This document shows, piece after piece, positions 1 to 5,731 of a stretch of DNA of 25,235 nucleotides. Positions within the stretch are counted from its first letter, which is position 1; each line of letters opens with the position of its first letter. The position numbers and the translations under genes were made by a program. The stretch comes from Flemingiibacterium sp045634005 (GTDB taxonomy: Bacteria > Bacillota > Clostridia > Oscillospirales > CAG-272): positions 1-25,235 of the forward strand of contig JAZQZL010000006.1 of the NCBI GenBank assembly GCA_045634005.1, read 5' to 3'. Under the pieces are notes generated by a model. That model did not search any database, was not told the origin of the DNA, and saw nothing but the letters and a program-made list of their open reading frames with translations.

Positions 1-550
1 CCGCTACGACGGCATAAATATCAACAAGATAAAGAAGTCCGATCTTCGCCGCTCGCTCGGCATCGTATTGCAGGAAACCAACCTCTTTACGGGAACGGTT
101 ATGGATAATATCCGTTACGGACGTCTTGACGCGACGGACGAAGAGTGCATCGCGGCGGCAAAGCTTGCGGGCGCGGACGATTTCATCACCCGTTTGCCGA
201 GCGGATACAACACCGAGCTTACCAATAACGGCGCAAATCTCTCGCAGGGACAGCGTCAGCTTATCGCAATCGCGCGTGCGGCAGTAGCAGATCCGCCTGT
301 TATGATACTCGACGAGGCAACCTCCTCGATCGATACACGTACCGAGGCGATAGTGCAGCGCGGTATGGATAAGCTTATGGAGGGCAGAACGGTATTCGTT
401 ATCGCTCACCGCTTGTCGACGGTTATGGATTCCGACGTTATAATGGTTCTCGACCACGGATGTATCATCGAGCGCGGCAATCACGAAAAGCTCATAGCCG
501 AAAAGGGCACTTACTATCAGCTCTACACCGGCGCATTCGAGCTTGAGTAA
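1..550 (+). CDS. ABC exporter, C-terminal part of the ATPase domain (5' end outside window)
   Basis: The frame enters from the left edge (first whole codon at base 2) and stops at 548-550, leaving 182 codons. This is the second half of the nucleotide-binding domain of an ABC exporter half-transporter. Visible in order are the Q-loop region (LQETNLF), the signature LSQGQRQ, Walker B VMILDEAT with the canonical catalytic Glu, the D-loop SSID, and the H-loop IAHRLS. Walker A and the membrane domain lie outside the window. Exporters of this fold use ATP hydrolysis to move lipids, peptides or drugs across the cytoplasmic membrane. The substrate cannot be read from this fragment. A consensus Glu after Walker B means this half contributes an intact catalytic site. 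A perfect hairpin follows 30 bases after the stop. Confidence 0.95.
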   Translation, partial: RYDGININKIKKSDLRRSLGIVLQETNLFTGTVMDNIRYGRLDATDEECIAAAKLAGADDFITRLPSGYNTELTNNGANLSQGQRQLIAIARAAVADPPVMILDEATSSIDTRTEAIVQRGMDKLMEGRTVFVIAHRLSTVMDSDVIMVLDHGCIIERGNHEKLIAEKGTYYQLYTGAFELE

Positions 551-580
551 AAGGGGCGCCTTTAGGCTCCTTCTAATAAA

Positions 581-612
581 AATCGGCAGAGATGTTGTTA
601 TCTCTGCCGATT
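581..612 (+). terminator. Perfect hairpin after the ABC gene
   Basis: Arms 581-593 and 600-612 pair perfectly over 13 bp around the 6-base loop 594-599. Only a short T run follows, so as an intrinsic terminator it is of moderate strength. A weaker imperfect GC-rich hairpin lies just upstream at about 551-572. The putative -35 of the next gene sits in the loop. Confidence 0.65.
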
Positions 613-623
613 TGTGTTATAAT
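595..623 (+). promoter_or_regulatory. Putative sigma-A promoter of the RAYT gene
   Basis: TTGTTA at 595-600 and a perfect TATAAT at 618-623 are separated by 17 bases. The -35 hexamer occupies the loop of the 581-612 hairpin. Transcription would start near 630, leaving almost no leader before the 634 or 640 ATG. Confidence 0.45.
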
Positions 624-639
624 GGGATTGGTGATGGAT

Positions 640-1170
640 ATGGAAAAGTTAAAAAAGAGGAAGACTCCAAGATACCAAGGCTTTGATTATAATAGCGTCG
701 GTGTATATTTCATAACAATTTGCACTCAAAACAGACGGTGCCTACTCTCTCGCATTGTAGGGACAGGCGTCCCCGACTGTCCGCGTCCACAGTTGACAAC
801 ATACGGAGAAATTGCGGATAAATATATCAAACAATTAAATGATTTCTATACTCATTTGTCGGTTGAAGAATATGTAATAATGCCAAACCATATTCACCTC
901 TTATTATGGGTGAAAGGAAATAATGGCGGGAGCGTTAACGGACAGTCGAGGACGCCTGTCCCTACAAATGTTGAGAGAGCGAACAACTCGTGCTCTCAAT
1001 TCGTATCAACATTTAAGCGTTTTTGCAACAAAGAATATGGCGAAAATATTTGCCAATCTCGTTTCAACGACCATATTATCAGAAACCGTGAAGACTATGA
1101 AGAACACGTAAAATACATCTACGAAAATCCAATCCGTTGGCACTACGACAAATTATACACAGAAGAATAG
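640..1170 (+). CDS. REP-associated tyrosine transposase (RAYT, Y1/HUH family)
   Basis: A 176-residue single-strand-specific HUH nuclease of the IS200/RAYT superfamily. RAYTs bind and cleave REP palindromes carrying a 5' GTAG tetranucleotide and are usually domesticated singletons. The HUH pair is in PNHIHLL (His84, His86). The expected catalytic Tyr is the first Tyr of YIYENP (Tyr159), placed by comparison with the E. coli REP transposase. The conserved helix before it (QSRFNDHIIRNREDY) is present, but Trp of the usual IWQ is Cys. The frame is open from 592, but that ATG lies inside the hairpin; 640 or the in-frame 634 fits better. Two inverted REP-like elements lie inside the gene and are translated as VGTGVPDCP and NGQSRTPVPT. 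The gene is AT-richer than its neighbours, and an acetyltransferase follows 11 bases later. Confidence 0.88.
   Translation: MEKLKKRKTPRYQGFDYNSVGVYFITICTQNRRCLLSRIVGTGVPDCPRPQLTTYGEIADKYIKQLNDFYTHLSVEEYVIMPNHIHLLLWVKGNNGGSVNGQSRTPVPTNVERANNSCSQFVSTFKRFCNKEYGENICQSRFNDHIIRNREDYEEHVKYIYENPIRWHYDKLYTEE
757..783 (+). repeat. REP-like element 1, inside the RAYT gene
   Basis: GTAG (757-760) is followed by GGACAG (761-766), a 10-base loop (767-776) and CTGTCC (777-782), so a 6-bp stem directly after GTAG. This is the architecture of REPs recognised by RAYT proteins. The 28 bases 756-783 recur in inverted orientation at 939-966 with one mismatch. Confidence 0.75.
939..965 (-). repeat. REP-like element 2, inside the RAYT gene, inverted
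   Basis: On the minus strand this reads GTAG (965-962), then GGACAG, a 10-base loop and CTGTCC. It matches element 1 over 28 bases except at base 949. The two GTAG tetranucleotides point outward and the elements are about 155 bases apart, a BIME-like inverted pair that encloses the HUH codons (about 889-897). Confidence 0.75.
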
Positions 1171-1181
1171 AGGGAATACCA

Positions 1182-1628
1182 ATGATACTTTTGCGAAATT
1201 TCCAAAAAGAAGACGCGCCAAGCTTACAACAACACGGATATTCGACTCTCACCATAGAACAAATAGAATCCCTGATTTGTGATTGGGATAAAAAACTGTT
1301 TAACGGAAAGTATTTTGAAATGTTCGCTATTGTTTCTGATGGAGAAATCGTGGGTCTTATCTCGTTATACCAACATTCGTCAGAGGTCGTGTCTATCGGA
1401 CCGGAGGTGTTCCCCGAGTACAGAAGAAAAGGTTTTGCCAAAGAAGCAATGTTACGTGCTATTCAACTTGCAAAAGAAAATGGATTTAAAATAGTTTCAC
1501 AGCAGATTCGAGTCAACAACACCGCGAGTATTGCATTACACACCTCTATAGGCTTTGAAACGAACGGACTTACCTATACCAATTCTAAGGGAAATCAAGT
1601 GGCTATATATTTAAAATCCTTAATATAG
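1182..1628 (+). CDS. GNAT-family N-acetyltransferase
   Basis: 148 residues with the GCN5-related acetyltransferase fold, which moves an acetyl group from acetyl-CoA to an amine. Beta strand 4 plus the acetyl-CoA pyrophosphate loop is seen as VFPEYRRKGFAKEAM (loop RRKGFA at residues 81-86). The motif B region RVNNTASIALHTSIGFE shows the usual Asn and the C-terminal GF. The frame is open upstream to 1137 inside the RAYT gene, but ATG 1182 has a GAGGGA ribosome binding site (1170-1175) at good spacing. It lies 11 bases after the RAYT stop, shares that gene's AT-rich composition, and ends at a strong terminator, so the two look like one transcript. The acceptor substrate (protein, antibiotic, polyamine) cannot be told. 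Confidence 0.9.
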   Translation: MILLRNFQKEDAPSLQQHGYSTLTIEQIESLICDWDKKLFNGKYFEMFAIVSDGEIVGLISLYQHSSEVVSIGPEVFPEYRRKGFAKEAMLRAIQLAKENGFKIVSQQIRVNNTASIALHTSIGFETNGLTYTNSKGNQVAIYLKSLI

Positions 1629-1630
1629 AC

Positions 1631-1664
1631 AAAAGCAGATAATCTTACGCGATTATCTGCTTTT
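1631..1664. terminator. Bidirectional intrinsic terminator
   Basis: Perfect 14-bp arms 1631-1644 and 1651-1664 enclose loop TTACGC. Six T's (1661-1666) follow on the plus strand and four U's on the minus strand. It separates the GNAT gene from the convergent creatininase gene, whose stop is at 1670-1672. Confidence 0.9.
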
Positions 1665-1669
1665 TTACA

Positions 1670-2431
1670 TTACTGCTTATTCTTGATAAGGTTTTCAAAC
1701 CAATCAACGGTGGGAGTTGCGATCGCCTTGCCGCGCTCCATGCTCCACTGATCCGCGGTCTGTGCAAACCAGTCGGTGCTGTCCTTGAGTCGCGAGAAAT
1801 CGTTAGCGCCGGGATAGAGGTATTCAAGAACGGAGCACTCGTTGATGTCAGCGTGACCTCCGCCACCGCCGACAACGCCTGTTTCGATTCTGGGATCGGG
1901 TGCGCGAAGAACGCGAATCCAGTTCCAAGGGCTGTCCATGCCATTGAGGTTTTCGTAGAAGTCCTTGTTTTCGTTCTTGCCCCACCAGCCGTAGCCGTCA
2001 GTTTCCTCGAGGTATTCCATCGTGAGCTTCTTTGCTGCCTTCATACAAGCGAGCGTCATCGGCATATAATCCTCGGTCTGATGCGATACGATGAGGAAGA
2101 TATTGCGCTGGAAGCCGCTCATAAAGAGGGACTTGAGTATCTTGTAGATGTAAAGCTCCATCGTGTCGCAGTCAACGTGAATGGTGTTCTTGTCCGGGCC
2201 GCCTACCGCGTAGCTTGCAACGCCGTACCAAATGGTAGGCATGATCATGCAGTCAACTCTTTCTGCGAATTTCTCCGCCATACCCTGCGATACAAGCGCA
2301 TCACATCCGTAGGGACAGTGTGTGCTGTGATATTCCATAGTACCGACGGGGATAAGCACGGGCCAATGCTCCTTCTTTGCGCGGTCGACTTCGAGCGGAT
2401 ACGAGTACGCCATATTAAAACTGTTGCTCAT
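1670..2431 (-). CDS. Creatininase-family metal-dependent amidohydrolase
   Basis: 253 residues, close to the usual length for the creatinine amidohydrolase family, two-metal cytoplasmic enzymes that open lactams or cleave amides such as creatinine and formamide derivatives. Family signatures are visible: GTMEYHSTHCPYGCDAL holds the first metal ligands Glu33, His35 and Asp44; VSHQTED (His117, Glu120) replaces the common NGHGGN; GGHADINECS (His193, Glu198) replaces HAGE-x-ETS. The signatures are therefore recognisable but diverged, so creatininase itself is not the likely activity. Start 2431 has an AAGGAG ribosome binding site. A promoter at 2469-2497 reads toward the gene, back to back with the promoter of an AraC regulator, which suggests control by that regulator. 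Alternative roles in the family include mycofactocin-type peptide maturation, but no mycofactocin genes are here. Confidence 0.87.
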   Translation of the reverse strand: MSNSFNMAYSYPLEVDRAKKEHWPVLIPVGTMEYHSTHCPYGCDALVSQGMAEKFAERVDCMIMPTIWYGVASYAVGGPDKNTIHVDCDTMELYIYKILKSLFMSGFQRNIFLIVSHQTEDYMPMTLACMKAAKKLTMEYLEETDGYGWWGKNENKDFYENLNGMDSPWNWIRVLRAPDPRIETGVVGGGGGHADINECSVLEYLYPGANDFSRLKDSTDWFAQTADQWSMERGKAIATPTVDWFENLIKNKQ

Positions 2432-2468
2432 AGTAAAACTCCTTGTATTAAAATTAAATTACACATTT

Positions 2469-2497
2469 ATTCTAATGCAAATTAAGTCCCTTGTAAA
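2469..2497 (-). promoter_or_regulatory. Putative promoter of the creatininase-family gene
   Basis: On the minus strand, TTTACA (2497-2492), 17 bases, then TAGAAT (2474-2469). The start codon is at 2431, preceded by AAGGAG. Confidence 0.6.
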
Positions 2498-2524
2498 TGG
2501 ATATACACACTCAAAGCTTGGATA
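2498..2524. promoter_or_regulatory. Candidate AraC-type operator (21-bp-spaced direct repeat)
   Basis: TGGATA occurs at 2498-2503 and again at 2519-2524, exactly 21 bp apart; the next two bases are TA versus AA. It lies between the two divergent promoters and abuts the -35 of the creatininase promoter. A 21-bp repeat is two helical turns, the spacing typical for the paired half-sites of AraC-family proteins. Confidence 0.4.
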
Positions 2525-2551
2525 AAATTAGCGCTGTTTTTTATTTGTGCC

Positions 2552-2580
2552 TTGACACGTCGACTCTGTTGTGATAGAAT
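2552..2580 (+). promoter_or_regulatory. Putative promoter of the first araC-family gene
   Basis: A perfect TTGACA at 2552-2557 and TAGAAT at 2575-2580 with a 17-base spacer. The ribosome binding site GAGGTG (2596-2601) and ATG 2608 follow. Confidence 0.75.
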
Positions 2581-2607
2581 AAATTTAGAAATCGTGAGGT
2601 GACTTAT

Positions 2608-3444
2608 ATGTACGTAGAGGATATATATTTTTCGGGATTTAACGCCGTTTTCAACTTGGGCGGCTATTTTTCTATCCCTGCAGGCGAAACGTGGTCGCTC
2701 CCGTATTCGACGTTTGATCAAAGCAAATTTTATTACATAACGGAAGGCTCCTGCACAATAAAAATCGCCGACACGACGTACCACGCGAAGGCAGGCGATT
2801 GGTTGCTTATTCCCGCGCACGTCGGTCACTCCTATCAAAATAATAAGGATGCGCCCTTTTCAAAGTATTGGATGCATTTTGACGTGTACCCGAATTCGAG
2901 GATATTCACCTCACTCGGACTTCCGCACTGTGTAAAAGCGGATAAAGACAGCCGCGCAATGCGCCTTTTTAAAGAATTTGCACCTCTCGCGCGAAGCGAC
3001 AAATTCGTTGACCGACTCGTTGTGAAATCACGGCTTATTGAGCTTATCGGCGAATATATAACGCTCTGTGGAGCCGATATGACAAGCGTTATGAGTCACG
3101 AGGATAAGCGCTTTGACAAGCTTATAAGGCACATAAACGAAAACCTTGACAAGCAGCTCACAAATGAGGAGCTTGCTCAGATGTATTTCGTTCATCCAAA
3201 TCATTTCGTGCGTGCCTTTAAAAACAAAATGGGACAAACGCCTGCAAAATATATTAAAAACAAGAAGCTTGAAGCCGGTAAGCGCCTGCTTGAGGGCAGC
3301 GAGCTGTCGATCGCACAGGTTGCACAGAACGTCGGCTTTGGCGATCCTGCGCACTTTTCTCGCCTGTTCCACGAGAGATACAGTATGGCTCCTACCGTTT
3401 ACCGCGAATATTATAAGCGAAGCCTTATAGTGAAGAAAAAATAA
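2608..3444 (+). CDS. AraC-family transcriptional regulator (cupin sensor plus double HTH)
   Basis: 278 residues. Residues about 15-95 form an AraC-type cupin sensor (YYITEGSCTIKIADTTYHAKAGDWLLIP shortened here to its core GSCTIKI and AGDWLLIPAHVGHSY), and residues about 170-270 are the DNA-binding domain. The first helix-turn-helix is near 184-205 (LTNEELAQMYFVHPNHFVRAF), the second near 234-257 (SIAQVAQNVGFGDPAHFSRLF), with the AraC hallmark GF before the second recognition helix. Such proteins usually activate sugar or organic acid catabolic genes when the cupin binds a small ligand. ATG 2608 is chosen over the in-frame GTG 2599 because the latter overlaps the ribosome binding site. The divergent creatininase-family gene is the most likely target; a 21-bp-spaced TGGATA repeat lies between them. 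Confidence 0.93.
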   Translation: MYVEDIYFSGFNAVFNLGGYFSIPAGETWSLPYSTFDQSKFYYITEGSCTIKIADTTYHAKAGDWLLIPAHVGHSYQNNKDAPFSKYWMHFDVYPNSRIFTSLGLPHCVKADKDSRAMRLFKEFAPLARSDKFVDRLVVKSRLIELIGEYITLCGADMTSVMSHEDKRFDKLIRHINENLDKQLTNEELAQMYFVHPNHFVRAFKNKMGQTPAKYIKNKKLEAGKRLLEGSELSIAQVAQNVGFGDPAHFSRLFHERYSMAPTVYREYYKRSLIVKKK

Positions 3445-3447
3445 AAA

Positions 3448-3474
3448 AGCCCGTCGGCAATTTGCCGACGGGCT
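3448..3474. terminator. Bidirectional terminator between araC and the dehydrogenase gene
   Basis: Perfect 11-bp GC-rich arms 3448-3458 and 3464-3474 around loop AATTT. The A run 3443-3448 gives an immediate U tract on the minus strand, so it is strongest for the minus-strand dehydrogenase gene; on the plus strand a T run comes only after six bases. Confidence 0.88.
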
Positions 3475-3482
3475 AACTTGTT

Positions 3483-4643
3483 TTAGATAAGCTCGCTGCG
3501 CATAGCGACGATCTTCTTAATCATATCGCAGTCTGCGTCAAGACCGGAAACGCTTGCGAGCGCAGCTTCTATGCCGTTTTCCTCGATCATAGCGTTAAGC
3601 TTTGCAGCGAATTCGTCCGTGTCTGCAGGGAAGAGTGTTGCCGCTGCAGCGATGCGGAGAATATTGTCGTTCGAAAGTCCGTGCTTTTCGCAGAGAAGTG
3701 CCGCACCGATAAGGCGGTCGCCCTTTGCAAGCTTGCGGAGTACGTCGCGTCCTACGCGGGTTACGGTGTCGTGGAGATGCGGATTTGCAAAGCGAGTGAG
3801 AAGGTCCTCAACAGCGGCAAGGACGTCCTCATAAGGAACGCCGTGCTCTGCGGAGAGTGCCTTGGCAGATTCGAGCATAGCCGCGCGAACCTTTTCGTAA
3901 ATTGCGGGTACTGCGATAGCATCTGCAATCTCTGCCTTGCCTTCGCGAATACCGTAATAAGCGGTTGCCGCGTGACCCATGTTGTGAAGGAAGAGCTTCT
4001 TCTGAATGAAGTACTCGAACGGAGCGAAGGGAACCATATTGAGAACGTACGGAATCTCGCCCTTGAAGCCGTTCTTGTCAACGGGAAGCTCGCAGTAAGG
4101 CTCAACCCAAACCTTGAGGATATTGCCCTCCTGCATTTCCTCGGACATGATCGGTACCATACGGCCGATAGAAGCTTCGACAAGTCCGATGCGCTCTTCA
4201 AAAAGCTTTACCTCGTCAGCGGAGAGCTTTTCCTTGATAAGCGACGCGAGATACTTGTCTGCGTCGATAAGGTTTTCGCAGATGATTATGTTGAGCGGTG
4301 CATCGGTCTTTGCAAAACGGCGGCGTACGCCCTCTGCGATGTTGCCTGCGATGCGCGGAAGAATGTTTACGCCGACCGCAGTCGCCATAACGTCAGCCTC
4401 TGCAATAGCATCTGCAACTGCGTCAATGCTCATACCGTCAACGCCGTATACGTTCGTTACTATATCCTCGTACATACCCTCTGCAGATACGACCTTTACG
4501 GGATAGCACTTTTCGCGATTAAGCTGCTCGATGACAGCCTTGTTTACGTCGATAAGAGCTACCTCATAGCCCGACTTCGAGAAGAGCTGTGCGATAAAAC
4601 CGCGGCCGATATTGCCAGCGCCGTACATTACTGCTTTTTTCAT
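3483..4643 (-). CDS. mtlD: Mannitol-1-phosphate 5-dehydrogenase-like polyol dehydrogenase
   Basis: 386 residues, the size of MtlD (about 382). The family comprises NAD-dependent long-chain polyol dehydrogenases that oxidise mannitol 1-phosphate to fructose 6-phosphate or act on related polyols and hexuronates. The N-terminus MKKAVMYGAGNIGRGF is the dinucleotide-binding loop (Gly8-Phe16); CEN at 122-124 is the cofactor-side conserved segment; and KLFLHNMGH supplies the catalytic pattern Lys216-x4-Asn221-x2-His224 of this family. Start 4643 is preceded by GAGGAG; the longer open frame to 4697 overlaps the promoter. No mannitol phosphotransferase gene (mtlA) is visible, so the substrate may be another polyol phosphate and the symbol marks the family only. 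An AraC regulator gene lies 97 bases upstream on the same strand. Confidence 0.85.
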   Translation of the reverse strand: MKKAVMYGAGNIGRGFIAQLFSKSGYEVALIDVNKAVIEQLNREKCYPVKVVSAEGMYEDIVTNVYGVDGMSIDAVADAIAEADVMATAVGVNILPRIAGNIAEGVRRRFAKTDAPLNIIICENLIDADKYLASLIKEKLSADEVKLFEERIGLVEASIGRMVPIMSEEMQEGNILKVWVEPYCELPVDKNGFKGEIPYVLNMVPFAPFEYFIQKKLFLHNMGHAATAYYGIREGKAEIADAIAVPAIYEKVRAAMLESAKALSAEHGVPYEDVLAAVEDLLTRFANPHLHDTVTRVGRDVLRKLAKGDRLIGAALLCEKHGLSNDNILRIAAAATLFPADTDEFAAKLNAMIEENGIEAALASVSGLDADCDMIKKIVAMRSELI

Positions 4644-4685
4644 GATAAATTTCTCCTCAAGTGAAAATAATAATATAACAAAATC

Positions 4686-4714
4686 ATTATATACCAATTT
4701 ATAGCTTTTTTCAA
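4686..4714 (-). promoter_or_regulatory. Putative promoter of the mtlD-like gene
   Basis: On the minus strand, TTGAAA (4714-4709), a 17-base spacer, then a perfect TATAAT (4691-4686). It lies between the upstream araC-type gene and the mtlD-like gene, so the latter can be transcribed on its own. Confidence 0.68.
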
Positions 4715-4740
4715 GTGGGTTTTGGAATTTTAAGGCGAAA

Positions 4741-5547
4741 TTATTTATTGCTTGTGTTTATTTGCCTTGATTCGCGGTATTCACCGGGCGTCATACCGAC
4801 GTTTTTTCGGAATGTTTTTGTAAAATGGTAGACGTCGGAAAATCCAAGCGATGCAGCAACGTCGGATATGGCATACTTCTCTGCACATAGAAGCTCCTTT
4901 GCGCGTTCAATGCGAAGCGCGAGAGAATATGCTTTCGGAGATTGACCGAATTTACGTCGAAACAATATGCCAAAATATTTGGGGTCCAGATCGGATATTT
5001 CCGAAAGCCTTGATATACGGAAATCCGGGTCTGTATAATGCTCGTGCAGATAATTGACGGCAGCCTCTATCTTTTTGTACGAGCTTGGATGCACGGCGCC
5101 GGCGCTGAACTGTATCAGCGCGGAAATGACTCTGTAAAAATATGCCATGCACTCCGCTTCAAAGCCTGTTTTTTGCGCACGGTAGCAAAGCTCTGCATCT
5201 TCCATAAGCGCAGTGATTCCGCCATAATTGCCTACATTAAGACAAAACGGAGTCAAAGCAGGTTCATTTTCAAATTCAAAATCCATAGAAATTACGGTTG
5301 AGCGCTCTCCTTCAAGCGTGACCTCATATACCGCATTTTTTGGAACGAATATCATACTCCCCTCGGGAACGGTCAGTGATTGATTGCCGAAATTATACGT
5401 TTCGCAGCCGACAATAGAATAGACCAGTCCGTAGTGCCGCCTGCCCTTGTTTCTTATCGGGTACGGTATGCTTGTTTTTGTGTAACTGTAATATATAACG
5501 GAGGTGACACATTTTATGCCGTAATTTTCAAAAAGCTCTTTTTTCAT
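4741..5547 (-). CDS. AraC-family transcriptional regulator, divergent to the glycyl radical enzyme
   Basis: 268 residues. An N-terminal cupin-like sensor (about 35-95; hallmark VPEGSMIFVPKNAVYEV) is followed by a helical linker and two helix-turn-helix units. The first is near 178-199 (ISRLSEISDLDPKYFGILF), the second near 227-250 (AISDVAASLGFSDVYHFTKTF), ending with the family motif GMTPGEYR. The start at 5547 has only a weak ribosome binding site (GTGAGA). The gene diverges from the glycyl radical enzyme gene, with two well-formed promoters and a 22-bp-spaced repeat between them, and precedes the mtlD-like gene in the same direction. By context it is the likely ligand-responsive activator of the radical enzyme operon. 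It is unlike the first AraC protein outside the DNA-binding domain, so the two probably sense different ligands. Confidence 0.93.
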   Translation of the reverse strand: MKKELFENYGIKCVTSVIYYSYTKTSIPYPIRNKGRRHYGLVYSIVGCETYNFGNQSLTVPEGSMIFVPKNAVYEVTLEGERSTVISMDFEFENEPALTPFCLNVGNYGGITALMEDAELCYRAQKTGFEAECMAYFYRVISALIQFSAGAVHPSSYKKIEAAVNYLHEHYTDPDFRISRLSEISDLDPKYFGILFRRKFGQSPKAYSLALRIERAKELLCAEKYAISDVAASLGFSDVYHFTKTFRKNVGMTPGEYRESRQINTSNK

Positions 5548-5576
5548 ATTATCTCACAAAAATTGATTTTTCTTTG

Positions 5577-5605
5577 ATTATAGCACATTACGCCAAACAT
5601 TGCAA
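5577..5605 (-). promoter_or_regulatory. Putative promoter of the second araC-family gene
   Basis: On the minus strand, TTGCAA (5605-5600), a 17-base spacer, then a perfect TATAAT (5582-5577). The gene starts at 5547. Confidence 0.65.
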
Positions 5606-5619
5606 GGATGTTTACATCG

Positions 5620-5651
5620 AAAACGCAAATTATACACCCGAAAAACACAAA
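5620..5651. promoter_or_regulatory. Candidate AraC-type operator (22-bp-spaced direct repeat)
   Basis: AAAACGCAAA at 5620-5629 and AAAACACAAA at 5642-5651 match at 9 of 10 bases and are 22 bp apart. They lie about 53-84 bases upstream of the predicted start of the radical enzyme transcript, a typical activator position. Low base complexity weakens the case. Confidence 0.3.
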
Positions 5652-5668
5652 AATGCCGCGTTGTTACA

Positions 5669-5697
5669 TTTACACTTGACGCGCAGTAAGCTATAAT
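5669..5697 (+). promoter_or_regulatory. Putative promoter of the glycyl radical enzyme operon
   Basis: TTTACA at 5669-5674 and a perfect TATAAT at 5692-5697 with a 17-base spacer. A nearer TTGACG at 5676 leaves only 10 bases and is not usable. The ribosome binding site GGAGAG precedes ATG 5732. Confidence 0.68.
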
Positions 5698-5731
5698 GGT
5701 GTCACAAAACATCCCGCGGAGAGAATTTATT

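Noticed and set aside
592..639. ATG at 592 as the RAYT start
   Set aside because: It lies within the 581-612 hairpin and upstream of the predicted -10 box.
923..1111. Small plus-strand frame inside the RAYT gene
   Set aside because: It overlaps the conserved RAYT C-terminus in another frame and has no recognisable features.
2309..2318. GTAGGGACAG, matching the first ten bases of the REP-like element
   Set aside because: It lies in conserved metal-site codons of the creatininase gene and is not followed by the palindrome.
3681..4664. Long plus-strand open frame opposite the mtlD-like gene
   Set aside because: It is antisense to a gene with clear family motifs, has no plausible ribosome binding site, and its protein is not recognisable.
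5676..5697. TTGACG with TATAAT as a promoter for the radical enzyme gene
   Set aside because: The spacer is only 10 bases; TTTACA at 5669 gives the proper 17.
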